Below are positions 50,321 through 59,486 of a stretch of 64,000 nt of DNA, piece after piece (positions within the stretch are counted from its first letter, which is position 1; each line of letters opens with the position of its first letter). The notes below the pieces were generated by a model, which worked only from the letters and a program-made list of their open reading frames with translations, had not been told where the DNA came from and ran no database searches. The position numbers and the translations under genes were made by a program. This stretch comes from Candidatus Eisenbergiella merdigallinarum (lineage in GTDB: Bacteria; Bacillota; Clostridia; Lachnospirales; Lachnospiraceae), in NCBI GenBank assembly GCA_019119355.1, contig DWXE01000039.1, forward strand, positions 1 to 64,000, read 5' to 3'.

Positions 50321-52255
50321 ATGAACGCTGCTTTTGAAACGACAGGATATACGCAGATTTTAAAACGCCTTTCCGGGCTGGCGGTGACGAAGGCCGCGGC
50401 CAAAAAGGCGCTGGAACTGAAACCCGAACGGAATGAAATCCGCCTGCGCAGGCATCTCTCCGATACCGCACAGGCCAGAGAAATGCTGGAAATCTTCGGC
50501 ACGCCTCCCCTGCCCGCCATGGAGCGGACGGAAGAAACCGTCGGCCGGGCGGACGCGGGGGAACTGCTCTCCGCTTCGGAAATTGAAGAGGTGGGCTCGT
50601 TTCTCACCTCCGTGGGCCGCATGATCCGCTATCTGGACCGGGGCTGCGAACGGCAGATCAGCCTGGCATTTTACCGGGAAAATCTGGACGACATGCCCGG
50701 CCTGCGGGAGGAAATCCTGCGCTGCATCCGAAACGGCAAAGTGGACGACGCCGCTTCCCCCGCCCTCCGGGACGCCCGGCGCAGATCCCTGCTGCTGGAA
50801 GAAAAGATCCGGGAAAAGGCCGAATCCATCCTCCGGTCCCAGAAGAACTGCATGTCGGAGGGCTTCACGGCGATGCGGAGCGGCTGCCTCTGCCTGCCGG
50901 TGAAAAAGGAATGCAGGTCCAGGGTGCCCGGCAAGCTGGTGGATCAGTCCTCCACCGGGGCCACGCTTTTCATCGAGCCCGCCGCCGTGGCCGCCCTCCA
51001 GCAGGACCTGGAGCTGGCCCGTCTGGATGAGGAGAACGAAGAGCGGATCGTCCTTTACACCCTGCTGTCGGAAATTGCGGATCGAAAGGATTCCCTGCTG
51101 TCGGACATCCGCGCGCTGGAAAAACTTGACTTCGTCTTCGCGAAGGGAAAGCTGGCTCTGGACATGGAGGCCGTGGAGCCCGCCATCAATACGGAAGGCT
51201 ATCTGTCCCTGAAGGAAGCGCGCCATCCGGCCCTGCCGAAGGAAGAGGCGGTGCCGCTGACGCTCTCCATGGGAAAGCGGGAGCGGGGCATCGTCATCAC
51301 CGGCCCCAACACCGGCGGCAAAACCGTGGCCGTCAAAACGGCGGGGCTCTTCGTCCTTCTGGCAGGATCCGGGCTCTTCGTGCCCTGCCGGGAGGCGGAC
51401 ATCTGCATGTGCGATCAGGTGCTGTCGGACATCGGGGACGGGCAGAACATCGCGGACAACTTATCCACATTCTCCGCCCATATCAAGAACATCATCCACA
51501 TCCTGAACCGGATATCCCCGGACAGCCTGGTGATTCTGGACGAGCCCGGGTCCGGGACCGATCCCGCGGAAGGCATGGGGATCGCCGTCGCCATCCTGGA
51601 ACAGCTCAAAAGGAGCGGCTGCCTCTTCCTGGCGACCACCCATTATCCGGAGGTGAAAACCTGGAGCGAGCGGACGGACGGCGTGACCAACGCCCGGATG
51701 GCCTTTGACCGGGAGCTCTTAAAGCCCCTTTACCGGCTGGAAATCGGCGAGTCCGGCGAGAGCTGCGCTCTCTACATCGCGAAACGGCTAGGGATGCCGG
51801 AAGACCTTCTGAAATCCGCGGCGGCCGCCACTTACGGGGAGCACAGCGGCCCCGTCCTTCAAAAGCTGTTTTCGGACGGCTCAGAACCGGCGGCTTCCCG
51901 GCCCGGCCCCCGCGCCTCCCTGCTGGAACGAAAAAACCCCCGGCCGGCGGCTGGCTCCAAAGCCTGCGCCCTGCAGAGGGGGGACAGCGTAGCGGTATGG
52001 CCGGAAGGGGTTACCGGCATCGTGGTTCTTCCAGCTGACAAAAAGGGCGACGTGCTGGTACAGATCCGGAAGGAAAAGAAGATGGTCAACCACAAACGGC
52101 TCACCCTGCGGGTGCCGGCCGCCGAACTGTATCCGGAGGACTACGACTTTTCCATCCTTTTCGATACGGTGGAAAACCGGAAGGCCAGGCACAGGATGAG
52201 CAAAGGGCATCAGGAAGGGCTCGTCATCCGCCCGGAAGATCCCGGGGCGTTTTGA
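50321..52255 (+). CDS. MutS2-like ATPase lacking the Smr domain
   Basis: 644 aa from ATG 50321 (GAAAGGA 10 bases upstream; ATG 50303 possible) against ~780-790 for MutS2. A MutS-III/clamp-like region precedes the ATPase: Walker A GPNTGGKTVAVKTAGL, signature region NLSTFSAHIKNI, Walker B SLVILDEPGSGTDPAEG and the H motif ATTHYPEVK. The C-terminus has a KOW-like stretch (GDSVAVWPEGVTGIVV) but stops before the Smr nuclease. MutS2 acts on recombination intermediates or collided ribosomes; without Smr this protein could only bind and remodel. Convergent with the gene ending at 52259. Confidence 0.88.
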   Translation: MNAAFETTGYTQILKRLSGLAVTKAAAKKALELKPERNEIRLRRHLSDTAQAREMLEIFGTPPLPAMERTEETVGRADAGELLSASEIEEVGSFLTSVGRMIRYLDRGCERQISLAFYRENLDDMPGLREEILRCIRNGKVDDAASPALRDARRRSLLLEEKIREKAESILRSQKNCMSEGFTAMRSGCLCLPVKKECRSRVPGKLVDQSSTGATLFIEPAAVAALQQDLELARLDEENEERIVLYTLLSEIADRKDSLLSDIRALEKLDFVFAKGKLALDMEAVEPAINTEGYLSLKEARHPALPKEEAVPLTLSMGKRERGIVITGPNTGGKTVAVKTAGLFVLLAGSGLFVPCREADICMCDQVLSDIGDGQNIADNLSTFSAHIKNIIHILNRISPDSLVILDEPGSGTDPAEGMGIAVAILEQLKRSGCLFLATTHYPEVKTWSERTDGVTNARMAFDRELLKPLYRLEIGESGESCALYIAKRLGMPEDLLKSAAAATYGEHSGPVLQKLFSDGSEPAASRPGPRASLLERKNPRPAAGSKACALQRGDSVAVWPEGVTGIVVLPADKKGDVLVQIRKEKKMVNHKRLTLRVPAAELYPEDYDFSILFDTVENRKARHRMSKGHQEGLVIRPEDPGAF

Positions 52256-52258
52256 CGC

Positions 52259-53005
52259 TCACTCCTTCGCCCGGTACAGATAGGCCCTTCCCTCCCTGCC
52301 CACTACCTCCACAGTCTCCAGGAAAGCCAGCACGTTTAAGACGGTGCCGGCCAGCTCGCGGCGGATGCGGACGGCTTTGGCGAAGCGCGCCGCGGTGAAG
52401 GGCTCTTCCAGCCCATAGGGGATCAGCTGCAGATAATCCCGGGGACAGGTGAATTCCACCTCATATTCCAGGGAAACGGGGATCCGGTCAAATCGGCTGG
52501 ATCCCCGCTTTTTGTCGTAACTCCAGCCGTTTAGGAGCTTATATTCCTCCATGTTCAGAAAGGCCAGGCGGATCCGGAGATTGGGATCCTTTAAAAACGG
52601 CTTGATCCGGTACAGCTCCGGGAAGGCCATGTAGGGCGTCCCCTTTTGCGGGGACTTCCTTCCGCCGGAAATCTCCCCGGTGTCCGGATCCACCCAGTGC
52701 ACCGTCTTTTGCAGCGGGATGGGGTACACCACCGTCACGGGACAGAGCGGCAGAAACCGCTCCAGTTTGGGGCGAAGGCGATGGAATCCGCGGGTCTGGA
52801 TCTCCACGATTTCGGAACCGGTGCAGATATCCGCCACGCAGCCCGCCACCGGGACCTCCTGCACGGACGGATCCGGCGCATAATATTCCTTCAGCACCGC
52901 GTGCACCGTCTTTTCCGACAGGGTCCCGATGCCGTTTCTCTCCCGGGCCTTTCCCACGATCTTTTCCCGGGCCTGACCGAAGCGGAGGATTTCGGATTCC
53001 GTCAT
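52259..53005 (-). CDS. Conserved cytoplasmic protein of unknown function (DUF8091-like)
   Basis: 248 aa. The conserved core reads GTLSEKTVHAVLKEYYAPD, DICTGSEIVEIQTRGFHRLRPKL and VVYPIPLQKTVHWVDPDTGEISGGRKSP, a pattern found in unannotated Lachnospiraceae proteins. The E-I-Q-T segment has some resemblance to a restriction-like (PD-(D/E)XK) fold, unproven. The C-terminus (about 200-245) looks like a winged helix. It overlaps the stop of the SGNH-like gene by four bases. Confidence 0.7.
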   Translation of the reverse strand: MTESEILRFGQAREKIVGKARERNGIGTLSEKTVHAVLKEYYAPDPSVQEVPVAGCVADICTGSEIVEIQTRGFHRLRPKLERFLPLCPVTVVYPIPLQKTVHWVDPDTGEISGGRKSPQKGTPYMAFPELYRIKPFLKDPNLRIRLAFLNMEEYKLLNGWSYDKKRGSSRFDRIPVSLEYEVEFTCPRDYLQLIPYGLEEPFTAARFAKAVRIRRELAGTVLNVLAFLETVEVVGREGRAYLYRAKE

Positions 53006-54078
53006 GAGCCCCCCTCCATAAACTGCTCCTCAGCCCTTTGGGGGATCGTCGTTTCCGCCAGCTCCTCCATATGCCCCAGCAGCTCTTCCCGGTTGTCCGG
53101 CGTCACCAGATAAGCGGAATCCTCCTTCTGCGCTTCCAGAACAATCCAATGATTGACGTCCGCGGAAAAGTGGATGGGATCCATATAGTTGTCCAGATCC
53201 AGGACGATCTCTTCCTCTCCCTGGAAATCGAACACCTTCGCGTTGTCGAAGGCGCACAGCCGCTCCATCGCGGCCCTTCTGGCGTACAGGTATTCCTCCG
53301 TCCGGCCGCTCAAAGCGGCGTTGTCCCACCAGAGCATGGAATAGGGCGGAAGGAAGAAATAGAACTGCGTCTCCGGATGCGCCTCCACCATTTCCGTCAG
53401 AAGATCCAGATTGCCGTCCACGCGGGGCTGCCACTCCTGCCGGGGAACCTCCTCTTGCGGGCCGTCCGGGCGCTCGTAGTGGCTGATCGCCTCTTCTTCG
53501 GAAAAGGTTTTGTCCTCCCACCAGTTATAGGAAGTCCCCTCGTCGTATCCGGCCGCCGTCATGGCCAGCAGATAGGGGATATCCTCGAACAGCACATCCC
53601 GGTTGAGCAGATAGCGGACGTCGTTGAAGGGATTGCGGTCGTACAGGTACAGCGGCATGGAATCGTTCACGAAATTGCTGTCCGGATCCCCGTCCAGGGC
53701 GAACAGATCCAGGCTGTAAAACACGTTTTTCACCTCATGGGTCAAAAACGCCTCGTCCAGATAAAATTTCAGGTCCGCCGTGGTGCCCGAGCTCTTGATG
53801 GCCTTCACGGTCTTCGCCCCGAACCCCTGATCGAACCAGCCGTTGTGATAGTTTTCTGCCGTGGAAGAGCCCGCCAGCACGCTGTCGTAATCGAAGTTTC
53901 GGACGGTCCCGATGCACTGATATTCGGATTTTGTCACCACGGCTTTCAGGCCGGGCAGCGGCCCGTGGAAATGATAGAAGGGGTCGAACAAAAACACCAG
54001 CCCGCCGGCCAGCAAAATGAGCCCCGCAGCCGCCGCGGCGAAGGCGCGGATGAATTTCAGAAAAGGATCCGGTTTCAT
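53002..54078 (-). CDS. SGNH/AlgJ-like membrane-anchored protein of the MBOAT cluster
   Basis: 358 aa. An N-terminal membrane helix (about 10-32) anchors the protein outside the membrane. The candidate nucleophile is in VLAGSSTAENY (about residue 70) and a possible catalytic Asp-x-x-His is DPIHFS near 305. This fits the SGNH or DltD/AlgJ type of partner that acts with MBOAT proteins to move acyl groups onto cell-surface polymers. It starts 14 bases after the MBOAT gene's stop. The target polymer is unknown. Confidence 0.75.
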   Translation of the reverse strand: MKPDPFLKFIRAFAAAAAGLILLAGGLVFLFDPFYHFHGPLPGLKAVVTKSEYQCIGTVRNFDYDSVLAGSSTAENYHNGWFDQGFGAKTVKAIKSSGTTADLKFYLDEAFLTHEVKNVFYSLDLFALDGDPDSNFVNDSMPLYLYDRNPFNDVRYLLNRDVLFEDIPYLLAMTAAGYDEGTSYNWWEDKTFSEEEAISHYERPDGPQEEVPRQEWQPRVDGNLDLLTEMVEAHPETQFYFFLPPYSMLWWDNAALSGRTEEYLYARRAAMERLCAFDNAKVFDFQGEEEIVLDLDNYMDPIHFSADVNHWIVLEAQKEDSAYLVTPDNREELLGHMEELAETTIPQRAEEQFMEGGS

Positions 54079-54092
54079 AAGGTTCTCCGTTT

Positions 54093-55553
54093 TCAGAAGT
54101 CAAAATACAGGTACGTGCTCACCCCGGTCATCCCCAGAACGGACCAGACGAACACAAACGCCGTGAGAAACGCCGTCTTTTTCGAATAAACGCCGCCCGC
54201 CGCGATGGCGGAAGCGTTTCGGGAGGCGCACACCGCCGCGCAAACCGCGAACAGAAGCAGCAGGAGGATCAGGTGGATCCAGGGCAGCAGCGCGGGCGCA
54301 GCCATGGACGCGGCCTTGGTGAGGACGTAGAATTCCGACGGATCCAGCGCTTCGGCCATCCGAAACAGAAATCCGTTCCACTTCGGCACGGCCATGGCCC
54401 GGAGCACCTGAAAGCCCTCCCCGATGGTGGACGCCCGGAAAAAGACGAAGGCCAGGCAGGCGTAGACGAAAGTCAGCGCCTGATGCATCCATTTTTTCGG
54501 AAGGCGCAAAATCCCCAGGCTGTCGAAGGACACCGCGATCCCGTGCAGGATCCCCCAGAACACGAAGGTCCAGGCGGCCCCGTGCCAGAGGCCCGACAGG
54601 GCGAAGACGATCATGGTATTGAGGATCGTCCGCCCCTTCCCGCGCCTGCTGCCCCCCAGCGGGATGTACACGTACCGGGTGAAAAACCGCCCCAGGGTCA
54701 TGTGCCACCTGCGCCAGAATTCCTTTATGGAAGCGGACTTGAAGGGGGAGTCGAAGTTTTGCGCCACCTCAATGCCGAACAGCTTCCCCAGCCCCATGGC
54801 CATATCACAGTATCCGGAGAAATCGAAATACAGCTCCAGCAAATAGCCCGCTGCCAGCAATACGGCGGACGGGCTGTCCAGGGAAGCGACGTTCTCATAG
54901 CCGAAGTTGACGGGCTTTGCCAGGCTGTCCGCCAGCAGCACCTTTTTCCCCAGCCCCATGGAAAAGAGCCGGATCCCTTCCGAAAAGCGCCGGGCGTCGA
55001 ACCTGCGCCGCCCTTCCTCGCGCAGCTGCGGGATCAGCTCCTTTCCCAGGAGGATGGGCCCCTGCAGGATCTGCGGGAAATACAGCATGAACGTCAGATA
55101 GTCCAGCAGGCTGCACGGCCCCTCTTCCCCCTTCCACCGGTCGATGAGAAAGGCCAGCTGCTGAAACGTATAGAAGCTGATCCCCACCGGCAGGATGACG
55201 GAAACCAGCGTGAAGTCCGTCCGCAGCGCGGCGTTTATGTTCTCCAGAAAAAAGCCGCTGTATTTGAAATACCCCAGCGTCCCCAGATGGAAGAAACAGC
55301 CCGCCGCCAGAACCGCTCTGCGCCCCGCCGCACCCTTCACCCGGTCCAGCAGGGCGCAAAACCCGTATCCGGCGAAGCAGCTGGCCAGCAGGATCAAAAG
55401 ATGCGACGGGTTCATCCAGCCGTAAAACCACAGGGACATCCCCAGCAAAAATCCCTGCGCCAGCCCGTATCGCCTGCGGCTGTTTAAAAAATACCAGCCC
55501 GCCAGCGCGATGGGCAAAAAGATAAAGATGAAAAGTTGAGAATTGAACAGCAT
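54093..55553 (-). CDS. MBOAT family O-acyltransferase (AlgI/DltB-like)
   Basis: 486 aa with ten or more hydrophobic helices. The family landmarks include YFDFSGYCDMAMGLGKLFG, FKSASIKEFWRRWHMTLGRFF, IPLGGSRRG and the catalytic-region His in ALSGLWHGAAWTF. AlgI-like proteins carry acyl groups across the membrane for O-acylation of exopolysaccharide, peptidoglycan or teichoic acids. Together with the SGNH-like gene downstream it makes a two-component surface acylation unit. Resistance to lysozyme would fit the nearby sigma system but is speculative. Confidence 0.93.
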   Translation of the reverse strand: MLFNSQLFIFIFLPIALAGWYFLNSRRRYGLAQGFLLGMSLWFYGWMNPSHLLILLASCFAGYGFCALLDRVKGAAGRRAVLAAGCFFHLGTLGYFKYSGFFLENINAALRTDFTLVSVILPVGISFYTFQQLAFLIDRWKGEEGPCSLLDYLTFMLYFPQILQGPILLGKELIPQLREEGRRRFDARRFSEGIRLFSMGLGKKVLLADSLAKPVNFGYENVASLDSPSAVLLAAGYLLELYFDFSGYCDMAMGLGKLFGIEVAQNFDSPFKSASIKEFWRRWHMTLGRFFTRYVYIPLGGSRRGKGRTILNTMIVFALSGLWHGAAWTFVFWGILHGIAVSFDSLGILRLPKKWMHQALTFVYACLAFVFFRASTIGEGFQVLRAMAVPKWNGFLFRMAEALDPSEFYVLTKAASMAAPALLPWIHLILLLLLFAVCAAVCASRNASAIAAGGVYSKKTAFLTAFVFVWSVLGMTGVSTYLYFDF

Positions 55554-55577
55554 ATGGCCCCGTCCTTTCGGCGGGAA

Positions 55578-57377
55578 TTATCCCACCAGTTCGATCAGCT
55601 GATCCAGCATGTCTTCGAAGAGCTTCGCCGCGGCCTCCACGGGCTCCTTTTTGCTCATATCCACGCCGGCCAGTTTCAGCAGGTCGATGGGATCCGCGGA
55701 CCCGCCGCCGGTCAGGAATTTCATGTAGTCCTTCACGCCCTCTTCTCCCAGGGTCAGGATCCGCTCCGACAGCGCCGCTGCGGCCGAAATGCCCGTGGCG
55801 TACTGATACACGTAAAAAGGCGTGTAGAAGTGGGGAATTCTGGCCCATTCCAGCCGGATCTCCTGATCCACCTTCATATCAGGGCCGAAATACTTCTCGT
55901 TGAGCCCGTAATAAATCCGGTTCAGCCCGTCCGCGGTCAGCGCCTCTCCGGCTTCCGCCCTGCGGTGGGCGATCATCTCGAATTCCGCGAACATGGTCTG
56001 GCGGAAGAGCGTCCCCTTAAAGCTGTCCAGGAAATGATTGATGATGTACGCCTTCTGCGCTCTGTCTTCGGTATGGGAGAGCAGGTAGCGGGTCAGCAGG
56101 ATCTCGTTGCAGGTGGAAGCCACCTCCGCCACGAAGATCAGATAGCCCGCCGTCTGGTGCGGCTGAACCTTCATGCTGAAATAGCTGTGCATGGCATGGC
56201 CCATCTCGTGAGCCAGGGTGAACATGCTGTCCAGCGTGTCCTTATAGGTCATCAGCACATAGGGATGGCCGATGGTGCCGCCGTTGCAATAGGCCCCGCT
56301 TCTCTTTCCCGCATTCTCGCAGGCGTCGATCCAGCGGTTTTCAAACCCTTCCCGAAGGGCCGCCAGGTATTCCTCTCCCATGGGCTTTAAGGCTTCCAGA
56401 ATCGTCTCCTTCGCCTCCTCGAAGGTCACCTTCATCGTGCACTCGGGGATGATGGGGGCGTATACGTCGTACATATGGAGCTCCTCCACGCCCAGCAGCT
56501 TTTTGCGCAGGGCCACATAGCGGTACATGGAGGGCAGCGCTTCGTGCACCACATCGATCAGGTTGTCGTACACCTCTTCCGGAATGTTGCCGGGGGCCAG
56601 GTACATGGCCCGGGTGGAGGAGTAGCCCCTGGCTCTGGCAAAAAACATCGCCTGTTTGACGTTGGCCGAAAACGTGGAAGCGATGGTGTTGGCGAACTGG
56701 CCGAAACTGGAATACATGGACTCGAAGGCGGCCTTTCTCACATTCCGGTCCGCGCTCTCCATCAGGCTGATGTACCTCCCGTGCGTCACTTCCGTCTCCT
56801 GGCCGTCCTCACCGACGATCTTCGGGAAGGTCAGGTCCGCGTTGTTGAGCATCGTAAACGTATCGGAGGGCGCCGACGCCATCTCCGACGCGCCGGCCAG
56901 AAGTTCTTCCACCTCGCGGCTGCGGGTGTGTTCCCTCCTGCGCAAAAGCACCGTAAAGTACCGGTCGTAGACGGAGAGCCCCGGCGTTTCGGCCCGCCAG
57001 GAAGCCAGCGTCTCTTCCGGAATGGCCATGATCTCCGGCTGCGCGAAGGCGTTCTCCTCCTCCGCCCTCACCAACAGCGTCTGCGCCTTCATCCGCATGG
57101 TCTGATAGGTCACGTCGGTGGTATCCACATCCATGTTGAGATGGGCGTACATATAAATCTTTTCGATCTCCTGATCCAGCTGATCTGCGAAATCCAGATA
57201 TTCCTGAAGCGTCTGCGCGCTGTCGCCCAGATGCCCCTTATATTTCTCCCCTTCGCCGATGAGGGCGGCCACGCGCTGATAGTCCTCTTCCCATGCCGCG
57301 TCGCAGGGATAGAGATCCTCCACCGCCCAACGTTTCTCCTGAGGGATTTCGCTTCTTTTCGCCACTGTATCCGCCAT
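55578..57377 (-). CDS. pepF: Oligoendopeptidase F (M3 family)
   Basis: 599 aa, standard PepF length. The zinc site is HEMGHAMHSYF (HExxH, about residue 382). The M3B N-terminal helical domain (about 1-130) precedes the catalytic domain. The enzyme cleaves peptides of about 7-17 residues in the cytosol. ATG 57377 has AGGAGG 12 bases upstream, slightly long. It follows the MBOAT gene region on the same strand but is separated by 24 bases only in the opposite sense of transcription order, being upstream of the MBOAT gene. Confidence 0.96.
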   Translation of the reverse strand: MADTVAKRSEIPQEKRWAVEDLYPCDAAWEEDYQRVAALIGEGEKYKGHLGDSAQTLQEYLDFADQLDQEIEKIYMYAHLNMDVDTTDVTYQTMRMKAQTLLVRAEEENAFAQPEIMAIPEETLASWRAETPGLSVYDRYFTVLLRRREHTRSREVEELLAGASEMASAPSDTFTMLNNADLTFPKIVGEDGQETEVTHGRYISLMESADRNVRKAAFESMYSSFGQFANTIASTFSANVKQAMFFARARGYSSTRAMYLAPGNIPEEVYDNLIDVVHEALPSMYRYVALRKKLLGVEELHMYDVYAPIIPECTMKVTFEEAKETILEALKPMGEEYLAALREGFENRWIDACENAGKRSGAYCNGGTIGHPYVLMTYKDTLDSMFTLAHEMGHAMHSYFSMKVQPHQTAGYLIFVAEVASTCNEILLTRYLLSHTEDRAQKAYIINHFLDSFKGTLFRQTMFAEFEMIAHRRAEAGEALTADGLNRIYYGLNEKYFGPDMKVDQEIRLEWARIPHFYTPFYVYQYATGISAAAALSERILTLGEEGVKDYMKFLTGGGSADPIDLLKLAGVDMSKKEPVEAAAKLFEDMLDQLIELVG

Positions 57378-57538
57378 TTTTATCCGATTCCTCCTTCTTC
57401 TTCGCATGCGTCCCATCCGGCGCGCACGCGCCTTTTGCTGTCTACTAACTTACCACGATTTTCCCCGCCTGTCCACACCGGCGCGGCCGCGTCCATCCTC
57501 CGGCGGCGGGATGACGGCCCCTTCCCGGGACCGATGGT

Positions 57539-58153
57539 TTACTCTTCTTTGTCAGGCGCCTGTCCATCGTGAGCGCGCCACTTACACTCCGTCATTTCCA
57601 TGTGGGTAAAGACGGCTTTAAAAGAAGATTCTTCCGGACTGCACGCGTACACGCCAAAGCGAATGGCGCCTTTCGCCTCCAACATATGGCATACCCGCAT
57701 TTGCTGAAATATCCCGCCATCTACGGAACATTCGATACAGAAGTCGTCTTCCCTCCGGCTCAAACGATACCACATGGATTTCACCGCAGCCGGTATTTCC
57801 GTTGTTGCCCAGTCCGAATAACCATGATTGGTCACAACGCTTCCCAAATGCTGAAATTTTTCGTTTTCGTACTCGACGGAACCTTTTAACCAGTTTTCAC
57901 TGTCCAGATACAGAACAACGCCACATTGGTCAAAGCGATGATTGCTGTTTGAAAAGTCGGTTTTCACCACAAAAGAAAAAAACTTTTCATCCGTTTCCAT
58001 CTGCAGCACAGGAGCGTTATCATTGCGGAAATGATAATATGTCCGCTGCCACAGGTCTGTATGGGGGACTGTCGTGATCTCAATTTTTTCCGGAGTAACA
58101 GCAAAATCCAAAGGTTCCCTCGTCCATTTTAGTCGATCAATATCCCAGTTCAT
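57539..58153 (-). CDS. DUF1349 domain protein
   Basis: 204 aa, a single jelly-roll DUF1349 domain. Typical features are PHTDLWQRTYYHFRNDNAPVL, QCGVVLYLDSENWLKGSVEY and FGVYACSPEESSFKAVF. The fold is concanavalin A-like and usually linked with carbohydrate binding or modification; no enzymatic motif is claimed. Base composition is clearly less GC-rich than the flanking genes, suggesting horizontal transfer. It is an isolated gene between pepF and the sugar kinase gene. Confidence 0.9.
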   Translation of the reverse strand: MNWDIDRLKWTREPLDFAVTPEKIEITTVPHTDLWQRTYYHFRNDNAPVLQMETDEKFFSFVVKTDFSNSNHRFDQCGVVLYLDSENWLKGSVEYENEKFQHLGSVVTNHGYSDWATTEIPAAVKSMWYRLSRREDDFCIECSVDGGIFQQMRVCHMLEAKGAIRFGVYACSPEESSFKAVFTHMEMTECKWRAHDGQAPDKEE

Positions 58154-58222
58154 AAAAATTCCTCCAACTGATAATCCGCCAAACCGTGAATTCGATTTGA
58201 TTACCCTCTGCGTCCACCTCTG

Positions 58223-58254
58223 AAAAAAGGGGTACCGCCCGCTGCGATACCCCC
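58223..58254 (-). terminator. Terminator of the sugar kinase gene
   Basis: On the minus strand GGGGTA/TACCCC (58248-58253 with 58229-58234) closes a 13-base loop and is followed by six T residues, 30 bases past the stop. Confidence 0.88.
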
Positions 58255-58283
58255 GCCTTTCGTTCTATGTATCCCGATCCGCC

Positions 58284-59252
58284 TTATCTGCCCCTTTCGG
58301 CGATGAATTTCTCCACTTCCTCCACTTCGGGCATCACGCGGAGCGCGCCCTTTCTGGTGGTGATGATGGACGCCGCCGCGTTGGCGAAGGTGAGCATTTC
58401 TTCGAGCTTCTCCCCGTCCAGGTTGTCCAGGCCGTACTTCAGCACGTAATGCAGGCAGCATCCTCCGAACGTATCGCCAGCGCCCGTGGTTTCGATGGTG
58501 GAATCCTGAAGGAAAGGAGCCACTTCCACCCTCAGGTCCTTATAGTAGGCGCGGCTTCCGTCGCGGCCCAGGGACAGCAGGATCAGCGGGATGTCGTACT
58601 GGCTGCGCAGCTTCGCGATCCCGGCGTCGAAGTCCTCTTCCCCGGTGAACCACTGGATCTCGTTGTCGGAGATCTTGAGCACGTCGCACTTGCCCAGGCC
58701 GTAAGCCACCTGCTCCTTCGCGTCGTCCAGCGTCTTCCACAGCGGAGGGCGCAAATTCGGGTCGAAGGAAATCACGGCCCCGCTCTCCTTCGCGATATCG
58801 ATGGCCTTCTTCGTGGCGCAGCGCACGTCTTCGTGGGTCATGGAAAGCGTTCCGAAATGGAATACCTTCGCGTCGCGGATCAGGTCTTCGTGCAGATCCG
58901 CTTCGGTCAGCATCATGTCCGCGCCGGGATTGCGATAAAAGGAAAAATCCCGGTCCCCGTCCGGGAACGTCTCCACGAACGCCAGAGTGGTGCGAGCCTC
59001 TTCGTCGATGATCAGGTTGGACGTATCGATCCCCACCTCGTCCAACGTCGCTTTCAGCTTATTTCCGAAAATATCCTGCCCGACTTTCCCGATGAACGCG
59101 GTTTTGCGGCCGGCCCGGTTGAGCATCGCCAGCACGTTGCACGGCGCTCCGCCCGGATTGGCCTCATAAATCGTATTTCCCTGCGCGCTCACGCCGTTTT
59201 CCGTAAAGTCGATCAACAGCTCGCCGAGCGCTACCACATCAAAATTCTTCAT
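58284..59252 (-). CDS. PfkB family carbohydrate kinase, probable fructokinase
   Basis: 322 aa from ATG 59252 (GGAAGGGG 9 bases upstream). Family signatures are GGAPCNVLAMLNRAGRKTAFIGKVG near residues 42-66 and ETTGAGDTFGGC near 264-275, whose Asp is the catalytic base. ATP-dependent phosphorylation of fructose is the best guess; other ketoses or sugar acids are possible. No sugar transporter is adjacent. Confidence 0.92.
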   Translation of the reverse strand: MKNFDVVALGELLIDFTENGVSAQGNTIYEANPGGAPCNVLAMLNRAGRKTAFIGKVGQDIFGNKLKATLDEVGIDTSNLIIDEEARTTLAFVETFPDGDRDFSFYRNPGADMMLTEADLHEDLIRDAKVFHFGTLSMTHEDVRCATKKAIDIAKESGAVISFDPNLRPPLWKTLDDAKEQVAYGLGKCDVLKISDNEIQWFTGEEDFDAGIAKLRSQYDIPLILLSLGRDGSRAYYKDLRVEVAPFLQDSTIETTGAGDTFGGCCLHYVLKYGLDNLDGEKLEEMLTFANAAASIITTRKGALRVMPEVEEVEKFIAERGR

Positions 59253-59410
59253 GGTAATATCCCCTTCCTTTCTCGTTTCCCTCCGCCGCGTACGGGCAGA
59301 AGATGTCAGTTCCATTTTATCAGGAAGCCGGGGAAAAAGAAACAACAAAATCCAAAGATTTCCCTTCGCAAAAAATTTCCGTTTCTCATTTTGTTTTAAT
59401 TTTCCGGCTT

Positions 59411-59416
59411 TATACT
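59411..59416 (+). promoter_or_regulatory. -10 box of the PepSY lipoprotein gene
   Basis: TATACT about 70 bases before the ATG; no convincing -35 at 16-18 bases. Confidence 0.4.
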
Positions 59417-59486
59417 ACACTCATAACAGAAACGTCACCGACGATGAATGAAATACAACCCCAAATCGTGAAAAAGGAGAATGAAA

